In this document: in pieces, positions 1-11,119 of the stretch | How positions within the stretch are numbered: the stretch's first letter is position 1 | How the letters are laid out: each line of letters opens with the position of its first letter | Origin: Polystyrenella longa | Lineage (GTDB): Bacteria; Planctomycetota; Planctomycetia; Planctomycetales; Planctomycetaceae | Assembly (NCBI RefSeq): GCF_007750395.1 | Contig: NZ_CP036281.1 | Span: forward strand, 5,231,001 to 5,295,000 | Reading direction: 5' to 3' | DNA: 64,000 nt | The notes under the pieces: generated by a model | The model's database searches: none | What the model was told of the DNA's origin: nothing | Seen by the model: only the letters and a program-made list of their open reading frames with translations | Made by a program: the position numbers and the translations under genes

Positions 1-1182
1 CTCTATTGCCTCCCCCAATCGCTGTCCTATCCAGCCTACGCATTGCGACAACGCAGCTGCCAGCAGTGCAAAGAATGGAATCGAAGGCAGATAAAGGTAT
101 CGGTCGTTCATTAATGTGGTAATGGGGAACAGATTCAGCACCGGCAATAGACAGAGCAGCATAATCGCCAGGGCCCATCCGAACTGAGGCAGGCGATTTC
201 TCAAACACCAGGCGCCAGAGGCGACCAATCCCCACCCTGCGATCGCCAGCCAGACCATCCCTCCCAGGCCGCTGGTCGCTGGATCATATAAGACAGAGAG
301 ATTTTGCGGCCACAGCAGCATTCCCACATAATGCCAAAGGATCACGGCGTCGATCTGCAGGATTTCCAGACGCGATAAATCAAGATGCCCCCGCACGCCT
401 CCCAGTTCACTGTTCTGGGCGGACATATTAATAATCAATAACCAGGCAGCCAATAACCCCGGAATAAACTGTCTAGCGACGGACTCCGACTTCGTCTTTT
501 TCACTATGAAGACGTCGTACAGCAGCACGATAGGTGGAACCATTACGGCAATGATCTTGGTCAGCAACGCCAGAACCAGAAAACTCAGGCCCCAGATTTC
601 CTGTCGGGTGGTGCGTTCGGGTCGTAGCCAGCAGAGCAGAGAAGCCAACATGAAGGTCGCTGAAAGCAGTCCCTTACGAGAGGAAATCCAAACAACGGAT
701 TCAACATGAACAGGATGAACGGCAAATAACGCCGCTGCAACGAAGGCAACCGTTCGGTTCGGAACGAAACGAAGCAACAGCACATAGACCAAGGCTGCAT
801 TCATTGCATGCAGTAGAATATTGGTCAGGTGATATCCTCCTGGCCATAACCCCCACAAAGTATGGTCAACGAGATAAGAGTATAAATTCAACGGGGCATA
901 GTTCCGGATCGCGATCTCGGTCGCAATCTGGTACAGGTTTCCCGGTGCCCAGGATTTGATCATCTCGTTATCGACGACATACCAGGGATCATCCCAGTTG
1001 ACGAAATCATAAGTAATCGCCGGACCGAAGCAGGCAATCGTCAACAGAATCAGGCAACAGGCGGGAGAGACAACACGCAGCCCTCCCAGTCTTTCCACCA
1101 GCGCCCCCCACAGACGGCCAGGGTTTACGTCAGGTTTTTCAGACTGAGTGGAATCGGTTTCGGGACGTGTGGCGATGCTCAT
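1..1182 (-). CDS. TMTC/PMT-like integral membrane glycosyltransferase, C-terminus beyond window
   Basis: The reading frame is open from an ATG at 1182 to the left edge, giving 394 residues with no stop. The N-terminus is cytosolic and hydrophilic, then a hydrophobic segment leads into a loop with NWDDPWYVVDN, followed by HAMNAALVYVLLLRF, AVHPVHVESVVWISSRK and MNDRYLYLPSIPFF. These are signatures of the polytopic GT-C proteins related to eukaryotic TMTC (DUF1736) and to bacterial TPR-containing mannosyltransferase-like proteins. The family uses polyprenyl-linked sugars to glycosylate exported proteins, and many bacterial members carry C-terminal TPR repeats, which would lie outside the window. 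The acidic NWDD in the first loop matches the expected catalytic region. The substrate cannot be told from sequence. The gene is divergent from the GT2 gene at 1640, which suggests but does not prove a shared role in glycosylation. Confidence 0.8.
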   Translation of the reverse strand, partial: MSIATRPETDSTQSEKPDVNPGRLWGALVERLGGLRVVSPACCLILLTIACFGPAITYDFVNWDDPWYVVDNEMIKSWAPGNLYQIATEIAIRNYAPLNLYSYLVDHTLWGLWPGGYHLTNILLHAMNAALVYVLLLRFVPNRTVAFVAAALFAVHPVHVESVVWISSRKGLLSATFMLASLLCWLRPERTTRQEIWGLSFLVLALLTKIIAVMVPPIVLLYDVFIVKKTKSESVARQFIPGLLAAWLLIINMSAQNSELGGVRGHLDLSRLEILQIDAVILWHYVGMLLWPQNLSVLYDPATSGLGGMVWLAIAGWGLVASGAWCLRNRLPQFGWALAIMLLCLLPVLNLFPITTLMNDRYLYLPSIPFFALLAAALSQCVGWIGQRLGEAIE

Positions 1183-1639
1183 GCGTATGATCTTCTGTTT
1201 TCAGCTCGACTCATGCGTTTGGGGCCAGTTTGGAATTACCTCACTGTTACTATCGGTTCCCCAGCTGCGAAATCCGGCATGAGTTCCCAAAACATAGCTC
1301 ACTCTGCCAGGAGGAATCAGACCGCGGCGAGAATTCATAGAGATGTGAACTGCGTTGGACTCTCTCAATGCTGGCAATTGGGAGCATCGCTATTACATAT
1401 CAACGTCTCTGGTGGCTGCGTAATCGATATAACCGTTAATCCTTACGTTTCCTGCCCGACATGAACCTCGATTCAGGGATTACCATTAAAGAGAACCGTG
1501 TCGGTCGGGGTACTGTGAGCTATCTCTTTATTGTTAAGAAATCCCACGCATCCAAAGCACCTACGCTTTCCGCATACATCTCTGCCCGCCCGGATTCGGG
1601 GCCAGCCGTTCTTTTTCGTCGTTCTGGATACTTCGTTTC
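1183..1639. other. Divergent intergenic region
   Basis: This 457-base region separates the divergent membrane glycosyltransferase and GT2 genes, so both promoters should lie here. Short ORFs exist on both strands but none has a ribosome binding site or a recognisable product. No terminator or clear operator was seen. Confidence 0.5.
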
Positions 1640-2524
1640 ATGAAACCAATAACCCTGAACAATACCCTGAGTAACCAGACGAAAACGATTACTTCGATCA
1701 CCTCTGAAGTACTGGACGAGACGCCCGTTGCAGAAGACGAATCCCATCCGTTGATGAAAATTGAACGTATTCTGCAAGAGGCCGCCAGGCCGGATGCGCA
1801 TGCCAGAAGAACAGTCGTCGTCCTGCCTGCTTTCAACGTCGAAGCAACTCTGGAACGCACAGTCCATCAATTGCCCGGTAGCGTAATTGACGAAATCATT
1901 TTGGTTGACGATGGAAGCACAGACCAAACCGTCCGTATCGCCCGGGGGCTCGGTCTGCGCATCTATCGTCAACCGAAAAGTCGCGGGTATGGTGCCAATC
2001 TCAAGATGTGTTATATGCATGCTCTTGAACGGGGCGGGGACTTTGTCATCGTGCAGAACCCCAACGCACAATACGACTGCCGCCTCATATCCAGCATGAT
2101 TGACCTGCTGCAAAACGACATGTGCGACATGGTCATCGGATCCAGATTGCAAAATCGGCGTGGGGCCAAAGAAGTCGGTATTCCGCTGCACAAATATGCC
2201 GGCAATCGAATTATGACGACCATGCACAACGCCTTGCTTCGCCAAAATATTTCGGACTGCTTCTCCAGCTTCCGTGGGTATCGCCGCCAGGTTCTGAAGA
2301 AGATTCCGTTCATGCGAAACTCCGATGGGATTGTATTTGATAGCCAGGTTCTGGCGCAGACTGCTCACTTCGGATACCGGATCACTGACATTCCGGTCGT
2401 AGGTTGTTCTTCCGACCGTAGCTTGAAGGAAGATCTGGACTACGGCATGGGTGCCCTCCGTGTGCTGGCCAGTTACTGTGGCCATAAAACAGGTCTGCGA
2501 AAACGTCCCATCTTTAAATCGTAA
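1640..2524 (+). CDS. Family 2 glycosyltransferase, polyprenyl-phosphate hexose synthase-like
   Basis: This 294-residue GT-A protein has an N-terminal extension of about 55 residues, then the GT2 core: VVVLPAFNVEATLERTV, IILVDDGSTDQT, RGYGANLKMCYMHAL, then a degenerate acidic motif region NPNAQYD, and MVIGSRL. The arrangement matches the dolichyl-phosphate-mannose-synthase-like branch, which moves a hexose from a nucleotide sugar to a lipid phosphate at the membrane. In that branch the acidic motif is usually HPDxQYD; here the His and the Asp are both Asn, although QYD is kept. No C-terminal membrane segment is visible. The ATG at 1640 has no good Shine-Dalgarno sequence; an internal ATG at 1757 (residue 40) lies just before the conserved core and is an alternative start. 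The donor sugar and acceptor are unknown. Confidence 0.8.
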   Translation: MKPITLNNTLSNQTKTITSITSEVLDETPVAEDESHPLMKIERILQEAARPDAHARRTVVVLPAFNVEATLERTVHQLPGSVIDEIILVDDGSTDQTVRIARGLGLRIYRQPKSRGYGANLKMCYMHALERGGDFVIVQNPNAQYDCRLISSMIDLLQNDMCDMVIGSRLQNRRGAKEVGIPLHKYAGNRIMTTMHNALLRQNISDCFSSFRGYRRQVLKKIPFMRNSDGIVFDSQVLAQTAHFGYRITDIPVVGCSSDRSLKEDLDYGMGALRVLASYCGHKTGLRKRPIFKS

Positions 2525-2721
2525 ACAGGCTCTGTTTCCATTGCCGCCCCGAGCGCAGCAACCACCAGGTTTCAGGACTGGTTCTCGTTTACAAACAATC
2601 CGCTTCATCGACGAACTTTTCGTGCGTCCACCCGCTTCCGCGCCTGCTTGCGTGAAATCCTCCTGCTTTTTTGATTTCGAGTGGTCAGACCAAATCGACC
2701 GTCTTTAATTCATGTATGTAT

Positions 2722-2751
2722 GAAAACGAGATTGGCCAATCGTCGGTTTTC
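2722..2751. promoter_or_regulatory. Long inverted repeat upstream of the fasciclin gene
   Basis: A perfect 12-base palindrome GATTGGCCAATC (2730-2741) is flanked by GAAAAC on the left and GTTTTC on the right, making an almost symmetric 30-base element. It ends about 48 bases before the fasciclin start codon. No T-run follows, so an operator or 5' UTR hairpin is more likely than a terminator. The binding protein is unknown. Confidence 0.45.
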
Positions 2752-2799
2752 CTGAATATTTTGGATCAAGAAAAATACCCGCTTTCAGGAGTTAAGCAA

Positions 2800-3996
2800 A
2801 TGTTTCGCAAGGTAAACAAGATTGCTGCGTTCGCCGTGGCTGGTCTACTCGTCTGTTCTCAAACACTACACGCAGCATCGAAAGATATTGTTACGACGGC
2901 AGTGGAAGCCGGCAGCTTTAAAACACTGGCCAAAGCTCTCGATGCCGCCGGGCTCGTCTCGACACTACAGGGCGATGGTCCTTTTACTGTCTTCGCCCCT
3001 ACCGATGAAGCCTTCGCAAAATTACCCGAGGGAACAATTGAGACTCTGCTCAAACCCGAAAACAAAGAGATGCTCGCTGGCATTCTTACCTACCATGTCG
3101 TCTCCGGAAAAGTGAACGCTGCCGCGGTCACCAAAATCTCCGGTGCAACGACTGTTAACGGTCAGCAAGTGGACATTGTCGTTGAAGATGGGTCTGTGAT
3201 GATCGATGGGGCCAAAGTCATCAAAGCGGATATCGAATGCACCAACGGCATCATTCATGTCATCGATTCAGTCATTCTGCCTGCCGATGCCAATCTGGTA
3301 GAAACCGCAATTAACGCGGGAAGTTTTAAAACACTAATTGCCGCTGCTGAAGCTGCTGGACTCGCCGAAACACTGGCGACCGGCGGTCCATTCACAGTCT
3401 TCGCCCCCACGGACGAAGCCTTTGACAAACTTCCAGAAGGGACAGTCGAGTCTCTGCTTAAGCCGAAGAATAAGGCGAAGCTCGCCAGCATTCTAAAGTA
3501 TCACGTTGTTTCGGGCAGAGTCTATTCCGCTCAAGCGGTGAAACTGGGAGAAGCGGAAACACTTCTGGGACCGGCTGTTAACATCAAAGTGAATGCAGAC
3601 GGAGCGATGGTCAATAACGCTGGACTTGTCGCAACCGACATCGACGCTTCCAACGGAGTCATTCATGTGATTGATACCGTGCTCATGCCACCCGAAGCAA
3701 AAACGACGTCGATGAAACCGGCAGACAAAATGCAGGCCGATCAGATGATTGAACAGGCCATCGCAACGGGTTCCGCTCAATATAATCAGGGAGACCATGC
3801 GGCCTGTGCTCAGTTGTATGACAATACGGCAGCACAAGTGTTAAAGATGAATCCGCGTGCTCTCTCAGCCCGAACGTATCAGTCGATGCAAACAGCGTTG
3901 AATCATTCACGTCAAATGAATTGCAGCACCTCGCAAGCTTGGGCCCTGCGTCGAGCACTTGATCATGCCTATGCTGATTTGACTGAAACTCGCTAG
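2800..3996 (+). CDS. Secreted protein with two fasciclin (FAS1) domains
   Basis: The ATG at 2800 is chosen over the longer frame from 2671 because AGGAG lies 8 bases upstream and the new N-terminus is a clean signal peptide (about residues 1-25, ending near LHAASK). The mature protein has two FAS1 domains, about 28-160 and 165-300. Each has the conserved [11 protein letters not shown] block and a second block, YHVVSGKV or YHVVSGRV, followed by NGxIHVIDxV. FAS1 domains mediate adhesion or polymer binding outside the cell. A further 95-residue C-terminal region, rich in Ala, Gln and Met and predicted helical, resembles no domain I know. The gene stands alone, with a palindrome upstream and a strong intrinsic terminator downstream, so it is probably monocistronic. 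Confidence 0.9.
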   Translation: MFRKVNKIAAFAVAGLLVCSQTLHAASKDIVTTAVEAGSFKTLAKALDAAGLVSTLQGDGPFTVFAPTDEAFAKLPEGTIETLLKPENKEMLAGILTYHVVSGKVNAAAVTKISGATTVNGQQVDIVVEDGSVMIDGAKVIKADIECTNGIIHVIDSVILPADANLVETAINAGSFKTLIAAAEAAGLAETLATGGPFTVFAPTDEAFDKLPEGTVESLLKPKNKAKLASILKYHVVSGRVYSAQAVKLGEAETLLGPAVNIKVNADGAMVNNAGLVATDIDASNGVIHVIDTVLMPPEAKTTSMKPADKMQADQMIEQAIATGSAQYNQGDHAACAQLYDNTAAQVLKMNPRALSARTYQSMQTALNHSRQMNCSTSQAWALRRALDHAYADLTETR

Positions 3997-4064
3997 GCAG
4001 TAAACCAGATATGTGCTGGCAAAAAGGAAATTTGAAAAAGCTGAGGAACTTTTTGTTCCCAAGG

Positions 4065-4100
4065 AACCGGCTCTTGTCTTCGGGCAAGAGCCGGTTTTTT
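4065..4100 (+). terminator. Intrinsic terminator of the fasciclin gene
   Basis: A 12-base perfect stem (AACCGGCTCTTG pairing with CAAGAGCCGGTT) has an 8-base loop, and its 3' arm runs into six T. It lies about 70 bases after the fasciclin stop codon. Confidence 0.9.
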
Positions 4101-4304
4101 AGTTTTGAATCAGTTATCGAGTCAAATTAGAGTGCAAAAAAGAACTCCCGTTGCAATTTGCGGCTAAAACGTTGATATTTGAAGGATTCTATGAGTCGAC
4201 GTTCCCGAAGTCAGCGCATTACCCCGGTTGCTTGTGACTGAACCCTGACTATAGAGATTTCTTAGAACCGATACTCGCGACACTTTATCTGGACAAGATC
4301 TTCT
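4101..4304. other. Gap before the DUF1501 gene
   Basis: About 200 bases after the terminator hold the promoter region of the DUF1501 gene. No gene, RNA or convincing operator was seen. Together with the terminator it makes a 308-base non-coding stretch. Confidence 0.4.
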
Positions 4305-5693
4305 ATGTTCCGATCCTCTAGAAAAACCAATAAGTCTTTCCCCGATCGGAATTGTCCCGGCACGCTAAATCGCCGGTCCTTCCTCAAAGCGGGTGCCTCG
4401 ACTCTGGGTGGATTGACGCTCCCTCAATTGCTACGAATGCAGAGCGCGAATGCAGAGCCGTCAGTTGAATTGCCACAGAACAAGTCGATGATCGTCCTCT
4501 GGCTGTGGGGTGGCCCCAGTCATATGGAGACATTCGATCTCAAACCGGAAGCGCCGATTGAATATCGTGGCGAGTTTTATCCAATTGAGACGAACGTTCC
4601 CGGGATCCGTATTTCGGAGCATCTTCCCAAACTGGCACAACTGGCTGACAAGTATTCAATCATACGATCCCTCAGTCACGACAGTCCGGGTCACGTCAAC
4701 AGCACACACACCCTGGTGACCGGTTATCCGGGCAACCTGGTCGAAACGCCCCCTTACCGACCGGACCATCCCGATATGTGGTCGGTCATTTCTCACTTTA
4801 AAGGGCCGGTTCATGAAGGCGTCCCCGCCCATGTCAGTCTGCCACGCGTTCGGTACCCCGGTGCCGCATACCTTGGTGGTGGGCTTGATCCGTTTGTCAT
4901 GAATTCTGATCCCAATGATCAGAACTTCAAAGTCGACAACGTCAAATTCGAAAACATTTCCGTCGGTCGTGCTCAAGACAGGTTGGCATTAAAATCTCAG
5001 TTCGATCGACTCCGTCGCGACATTGATACGGGGCAGTCGATGGATACGATGGATCTGTTCGACGAAAAAGCGATGGCGATGCTGACCAGCGGTCGCGCCG
5101 AGCAAGCATTCAACATCGAAGCAGAAACGGACGAAATACGTGACTGGTACGGTCGTCATGCTGTTGGTCAGCGATGCCTGCTGGCTCGGCGACTGGTCGA
5201 AGCAGGGGTACGGCTGGTCACAATCGACTTCCCCTATGTGCCCGGGCAAAAAGCACGCAGTTGGGACGACCATGCTTCCGTTTGGAATATCTTCACGGAA
5301 ATGAAACACCGATTACCGGTGCTCGACCAGGTCTGTGCAGCGACCATCAGCGATCTCTATGAACGAGGATTACAGGATGAAGTCATGTTTGTCGTTATGG
5401 GCGAGATGTCCCATACACCTCGCCTGAGTAACTTCAACGGACAACCTGGGCGGGAACATTGGGGCAAAACGATGTCGCTGTTGCTCTCTGGAGGTGGTCT
5501 GAATATGGGGCAGATCGTCGGCTCGACCAATTCCAAAGGTGACGAGGTGACCTCCAACCCGTTTACTCCCAACGATTTTCTGGCCACGATTTACAAATCG
5601 ATGGGCGTCCCTTTTGGAACGCATGTGACCGACTTTGGTGGACGTCCCACTCCTCTGGTACCGTCTGGCTCTCCGATTGCCCAGCTATTCTAA
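4305..5693 (+). CDS. DUF1501 protein, Tat-exported
   Basis: This 462-residue protein belongs to DUF1501, a family related to the alkaline phosphatase/sulfatase fold and very abundant in planctomycetes. The N-terminus has a twin-arginine signal, NRRSFLKAGASTLGGL (residues about 22-37), so a folded protein with bound metal is probably exported. Family hallmarks are LWLWGGPSHMETFDLKP, SLSHDSPGHVNSTHTLVTGY, VTIDFPYVPG, WDDHASVWN and VVMGEMSHTPR. The conserved His and Asp residues in these blocks are the likely metal ligands. DUF1501 genes usually sit next to a cytochrome-c-domain DUF1549/DUF1553 gene; no such partner is present here. No good ribosome binding site precedes the ATG. The substrate is not known for the family. 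Confidence 0.9.
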   Translation: MFRSSRKTNKSFPDRNCPGTLNRRSFLKAGASTLGGLTLPQLLRMQSANAEPSVELPQNKSMIVLWLWGGPSHMETFDLKPEAPIEYRGEFYPIETNVPGIRISEHLPKLAQLADKYSIIRSLSHDSPGHVNSTHTLVTGYPGNLVETPPYRPDHPDMWSVISHFKGPVHEGVPAHVSLPRVRYPGAAYLGGGLDPFVMNSDPNDQNFKVDNVKFENISVGRAQDRLALKSQFDRLRRDIDTGQSMDTMDLFDEKAMAMLTSGRAEQAFNIEAETDEIRDWYGRHAVGQRCLLARRLVEAGVRLVTIDFPYVPGQKARSWDDHASVWNIFTEMKHRLPVLDQVCAATISDLYERGLQDEVMFVVMGEMSHTPRLSNFNGQPGREHWGKTMSLLLSGGGLNMGQIVGSTNSKGDEVTSNPFTPNDFLATIYKSMGVPFGTHVTDFGGRPTPLVPSGSPIAQLF

Positions 5694-5761
5694 GTCGCGT
5701 CACAATCGAAATCTTCCGGCTGCTTTGCCCCGTTTCGACCTCGAAAACGAACAGGTGGTTG

Positions 5762-5780
5762 CCTCCGTGGGTAGCGGAGG
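5762..5780. terminator. Hairpin after the DUF1501 gene
   Basis: CCTCCG (5762-5767) pairs with CGGAGG (5775-5780) around a 7-base loop, about 70 bases after the DUF1501 stop. No T-run follows, so it may end transcription weakly or only protect the 3' end. Confidence 0.3.
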
Positions 5781-5864
5781 GATAAGATAGCTGGAAGAAG
5801 AGACCTTCCCACCGGGACCCTCACACCCGATTGCCCACTACTTCTCTCCGGACGACCCTGCACC

Positions 5865-7133
<1,269 letters not shown>

Positions 7134-7171
7134 CTCGCTCCTGCAGCGACTGTCAGTCCAACGAAATGTCG

Positions 7172-8746
7172 TTACTGCCCGTTGTTCTGTCGCGTCTTGA
7201 CTGCCTGGTTGTATTGTTCAACCAGCCCACGAACACGGCTGTCATTACCATAAAGTGTATTCATGGAAGAGATCAGTGTTTGGGCTTCAGCCAGTTGGCC
7301 TCCGTCGAGATGGGTCTGGGCCTGTTCGACATACTCGCTGATGAACTCTTCTTGAGCCCCATTCAATTCATCCAATCGCTCCTGAACTCGGTCCACCAGT
7401 TGCGGATTTTCGCCAGACGATTTCAGCAATGTCAGTAGGGCGGTCATCGTTTCCTGTGCCTGTTTGGTTTGTCCCGATTCAAACTGCTGCACTCCGCGAG
7501 CATAAATTCGTTCCGCTTCGGGGCGTTTTAGCGATCGTTTCCAATCAAGATCTACAAATCGAAGACGTTCATTGATCTCGGTGGAATCGACGACTTCCTC
7601 TTCCGGCGTTACGGGTGATGGCGGTTTCGTATACCAAAGATAGAATCCAAACAGAACACAGATCAGCAGCACAATGAGGACCCAGGTATTATCAAAAAAC
7701 TGGGCCACGGGTGTTTTCTTGGATGCCTCTTCAATCTCGGCCCGCATCATCTCGCGCATGAGAGTTCCGCCAGATTCGTGCGGAAAATGAGCTGACGCTC
7801 TCGATGCGGAGGAGACCTGAGTCTCCTTCTGTATATTGGCTTGTTGCTCCGGGTTGATCGCGACCGTGGTCGACGCTCCCGCGTCAGAATCAGGATCAAT
7901 CGACATGGTCATTTCAGATTGAGAGAGTTCAACCTTTTTGACGATCTCCTGTAACCGACGTGAAAGTACATAAGCGTCCGGAACTCGTTTCTCTGGATCT
8001 TTTTCTAATAACTGACAAACCAACTCATCAAGCCAATGAGGAATTTCCGGAACGATCGTGCGAGCATGATCGAATTGCCCATATTTGTGTTTTTGAATGA
8101 CTTCCAGAATCGTTTTCCCGCGAAAGGGAGGCCGACCGGTCAGCATGACATACATGACCGCTCCGAGCGAATAGAGGTCGCTCTTTTTAGTGACTCGCCG
8201 CCCTTGGGCCTGTTCGGGAGACATATATTCGGCCGTTCCGATGATGCCCCCGGTGACCGTCAGCTTGGCTGATGCAAAGACCTGCGCCACACCGAAGTCG
8301 GTCAGTTTGACTTTGCCGTCCTGAGTCAGCATCAGATTCGAAGGTTTTAAGTCTCGATGAATGACACCGGCGTCATGCGCTGATTTGAGAGCGATGCAAA
8401 TTTGTGTGGATATCTCGACGACTTCCCGCCAAGGGATTCGTTTCTCCCGTCGAAGTCGCTGCGTCAAAGTTTCTCCATCGACGTACTCCATCGCAAAGTA
8501 GTACAAATCTCCATCGACGTCGCTTTCAAAGAATTCGACGACATAAGGATTGGACAGCTTGCGGAGCGATTCGACTTCACGGGAAAAGCGAGCGACGAAT
8601 CCTTCCTCTCGTGACAGACTTGGGGCGAGAACCTTAACGGCGGCGTGCACGCCCGTTTCTTCGTGCTGCCCTTTATAGACGGTTCCCATACCGCCCGAAC
8701 CGAGTTTACCTTCAATGAGATAGGGGCCGACTTTTTCCAGTTCCAT
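7172..8746 (-). CDS. Transmembrane Ser/Thr protein kinase
   Basis: This 524-residue protein has an N-terminal Hanks-type kinase domain (about 8-270). Visible motifs are the glycine loop GSGGMG, the AVKVL lysine, HRDLKPSN near 127-134, DFGVA near 149 and [10 protein letters not shown] in the activation segment. HRD marks it as an RD kinase, so activation by autophosphorylation is expected. A Ser/Thr-rich juxtamembrane linker follows, then one membrane span (about 353-372, [19 protein letters not shown]). The extracytoplasmic region of about 150 residues is helical and TPR-like (RAEQ/FESGQ/EAQTL patterns) and may sense a ligand or bind a partner. All catalytic residues are present. It is divergent from the CbiX gene, with start codons less than 200 bases apart, and convergent with the radical SAM gene. 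Targets are unknown. Confidence 0.93.
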   Translation of the reverse strand: MELEKVGPYLIEGKLGSGGMGTVYKGQHEETGVHAAVKVLAPSLSREEGFVARFSREVESLRKLSNPYVVEFFESDVDGDLYYFAMEYVDGETLTQRLRREKRIPWREVVEISTQICIALKSAHDAGVIHRDLKPSNLMLTQDGKVKLTDFGVAQVFASAKLTVTGGIIGTAEYMSPEQAQGRRVTKKSDLYSLGAVMYVMLTGRPPFRGKTILEVIQKHKYGQFDHARTIVPEIPHWLDELVCQLLEKDPEKRVPDAYVLSRRLQEIVKKVELSQSEMTMSIDPDSDAGASTTVAINPEQQANIQKETQVSSASRASAHFPHESGGTLMREMMRAEIEEASKKTPVAQFFDNTWVLIVLLICVLFGFYLWYTKPPSPVTPEEEVVDSTEINERLRFVDLDWKRSLKRPEAERIYARGVQQFESGQTKQAQETMTALLTLLKSSGENPQLVDRVQERLDELNGAQEEFISEYVEQAQTHLDGGQLAEAQTLISSMNTLYGNDSRVRGLVEQYNQAVKTRQNNGQ

Positions 8747-8934
8747 AATCGCAGCAAATCTTTAGCAGTATGGATGATTTGTGGTCGAGACGAACACCGT
8801 TTCCCCTCACGATCCCGGACGCTTTGAACAGTTTTTCGGGCCGAAGGGATTTGCTCTTACCCGGGGTAGCGTCTACAGTTATCGCAGAGGCAATCCTCCC
8901 GGACCCGTATCAGTTTACCAGAAGAGTTGACGAA

Positions 8935-9321
8935 ATGCCCGACCCATTCACCAACCCGACCGCAGTTCTGCTGATTGCCCATGGCTCCCGTCGACAGGAG
9001 GCGAATGACGATTTAGTAACGCTTGCAGGTCAATTTCGGGATCAGAAGACCTACCCCATTGTAGAACACGCATTTCTGGAGTTGGCGAATCCCTCTATTC
9101 CTGAGGGAGCGGCGGCATGTGTGGAACAAGGGGCCGTAAATGTGCTGATGATGCCCTGGTTTCTTTCCGCCGGACGCCATGTGGCGGACGATCTTTCCGA
9201 CTTCTGTCAGCAATTCAGTCAGAAGTATCCACAGACGTCATTCACAGTCTGTCCGCCGCTTGGATTGCACCCGGCGATGCTGACGATCATCAACGACCGC
9301 ATTCAGGAAGCCGGAAAATAG
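8935..9321 (+). CDS. cbiX: Short CbiX-type sirohydrochlorin chelatase
   Basis: The start is placed at the ATG at 8935 (MPDPFTNPTAVLLIAHGSRR), because the 55 residues before it in the open frame have no family match and overlap the promoter region of the divergent kinase. The resulting 128 residues fit the short single-domain CbiX (class II chelatase) that inserts Co2+, Fe2+ or Ni2+ into sirohydrochlorin. The two metal-handling histidines are in AHGSRR (about residue 16) and FLSAGRHVADD; the acidic EHAFLELANPSIPE segment is also conserved. Short forms act as dimers. It lies upstream of obg in the same direction, 162 bases apart. The metal, hence whether it serves cobalamin or siroheme synthesis, cannot be read from sequence; a cobalamin adenosyltransferase is encoded elsewhere in the window. 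Confidence 0.85.
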   Translation: MPDPFTNPTAVLLIAHGSRRQEANDDLVTLAGQFRDQKTYPIVEHAFLELANPSIPEGAAACVEQGAVNVLMMPWFLSAGRHVADDLSDFCQQFSQKYPQTSFTVCPPLGLHPAMLTIINDRIQEAGK

Positions 9322-9396
9322 GGTTCAGCAGGCCTGATCGTCAGCTTTTCTCGCTTCCAGTAGGGGCGGGGCTCTCTTTTGGTCGAGTCTCTGGTA

Positions 9397-9402
9397 TATA
9401 AT
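9397..9402 (+). promoter_or_regulatory. Possible -10 element upstream of obg
   Basis: TATAAT at 9397-9402 is a perfect -10 hexamer about 80 bases before the obg start. No good -35 hexamer sits at the right spacing, so the call rests on the -10 alone. Confidence 0.35.
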
Positions 9403-9465
9403 CACCGACCCGGCGGCGGAGACTGTTTGTGATTCCTGCCGTCACCAATTTTCATTGTCAATTAG

Positions 9466-10482
<1,017 letters not shown>

Positions 10483-10520
10483 GACCCTTTCTGTCGGCAA
10501 GTCCGGAAAACGAGGGGATC

Positions 10521-11069
10521 ATGAACAGTATCGAACTGTTCCGTCGACTACACCAGCACCGCATGTGGGCCAACAGCAGGCTGCTGGAGACCTCGTCGAA
10601 ACTCTCTTGGGAACAACTCCAGCGACCCCTGACTATTGGGCAGGGGTCGGTCTGGAAAACTCTGGTTCACCTGCAGGCAGCAGAATATGTCTGGCTGGAA
10701 ACGCTTCTCGGCGATACCTGCCCGCTGTTCCCCGGCGACGAAGTAGGCAAACTTCCCGGAAATCAATTGAGAGAAGGGGCGGTAGCCGACTTCAATGAGT
10801 TGGAGAATCGCTGGCAGGAACTTGACCAGCGGTGGCAGGCGTATCTCGTGGACCTTGCAGAGAATTCGCTGGACGAACAGGTACACAAAGTGAATTCCCG
10901 CACCGGGCAGTCGTTCGGCACTTCCCGTGCCGACGTACTGCTCCATGTTTGCACTCATGCACAGTACACGACAGCTCAGTCAATCAACATGCTGAGACAG
11001 CTCGGAGTGAAATCGCTTCCCGACGTGATGTTGATCACCCTTGCGCGTAGCGAATCAGATCAGACCTAA
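10521..11069 (+). CDS. DinB/YfiT-family metal-binding protein
   Basis: This 182-residue four-helix-bundle protein begins MNSIELFRRLHQHRMWANSRLL, typical of DinB-like proteins. The three metal-binding histidines expected for the family are visible: one in WKTLVHLQAAEYVW (helix 2) and two in VLLHVCTHAQYTTAQ (HxxxH, helix 3). Family members include thiol S-transferases (mycothiol or bacillithiol dependent) and hydrolases; many have no known reaction. It follows obg by 38 bases on the same strand, with GAGGGG a few bases before the ATG as a ribosome binding site. No substrate can be inferred. Confidence 0.85.
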   Translation: MNSIELFRRLHQHRMWANSRLLETSSKLSWEQLQRPLTIGQGSVWKTLVHLQAAEYVWLETLLGDTCPLFPGDEVGKLPGNQLREGAVADFNELENRWQELDQRWQAYLVDLAENSLDEQVHKVNSRTGQSFGTSRADVLLHVCTHAQYTTAQSINMLRQLGVKSLPDVMLITLARSESDQT

Positions 11070-11119
11070 ACTGCAAACCAAGGGCAAGGTTTCCGATCAG
11101 AGGCTTCCAGGCACTCTGT

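Noticed and set aside
1520-2608. Long minus-strand frame (362 codons) opposite the GT2 gene
   Set aside because: It mirrors the real GT2 gene in the complementary frame; the plus strand has clear conserved motifs and this one has none.
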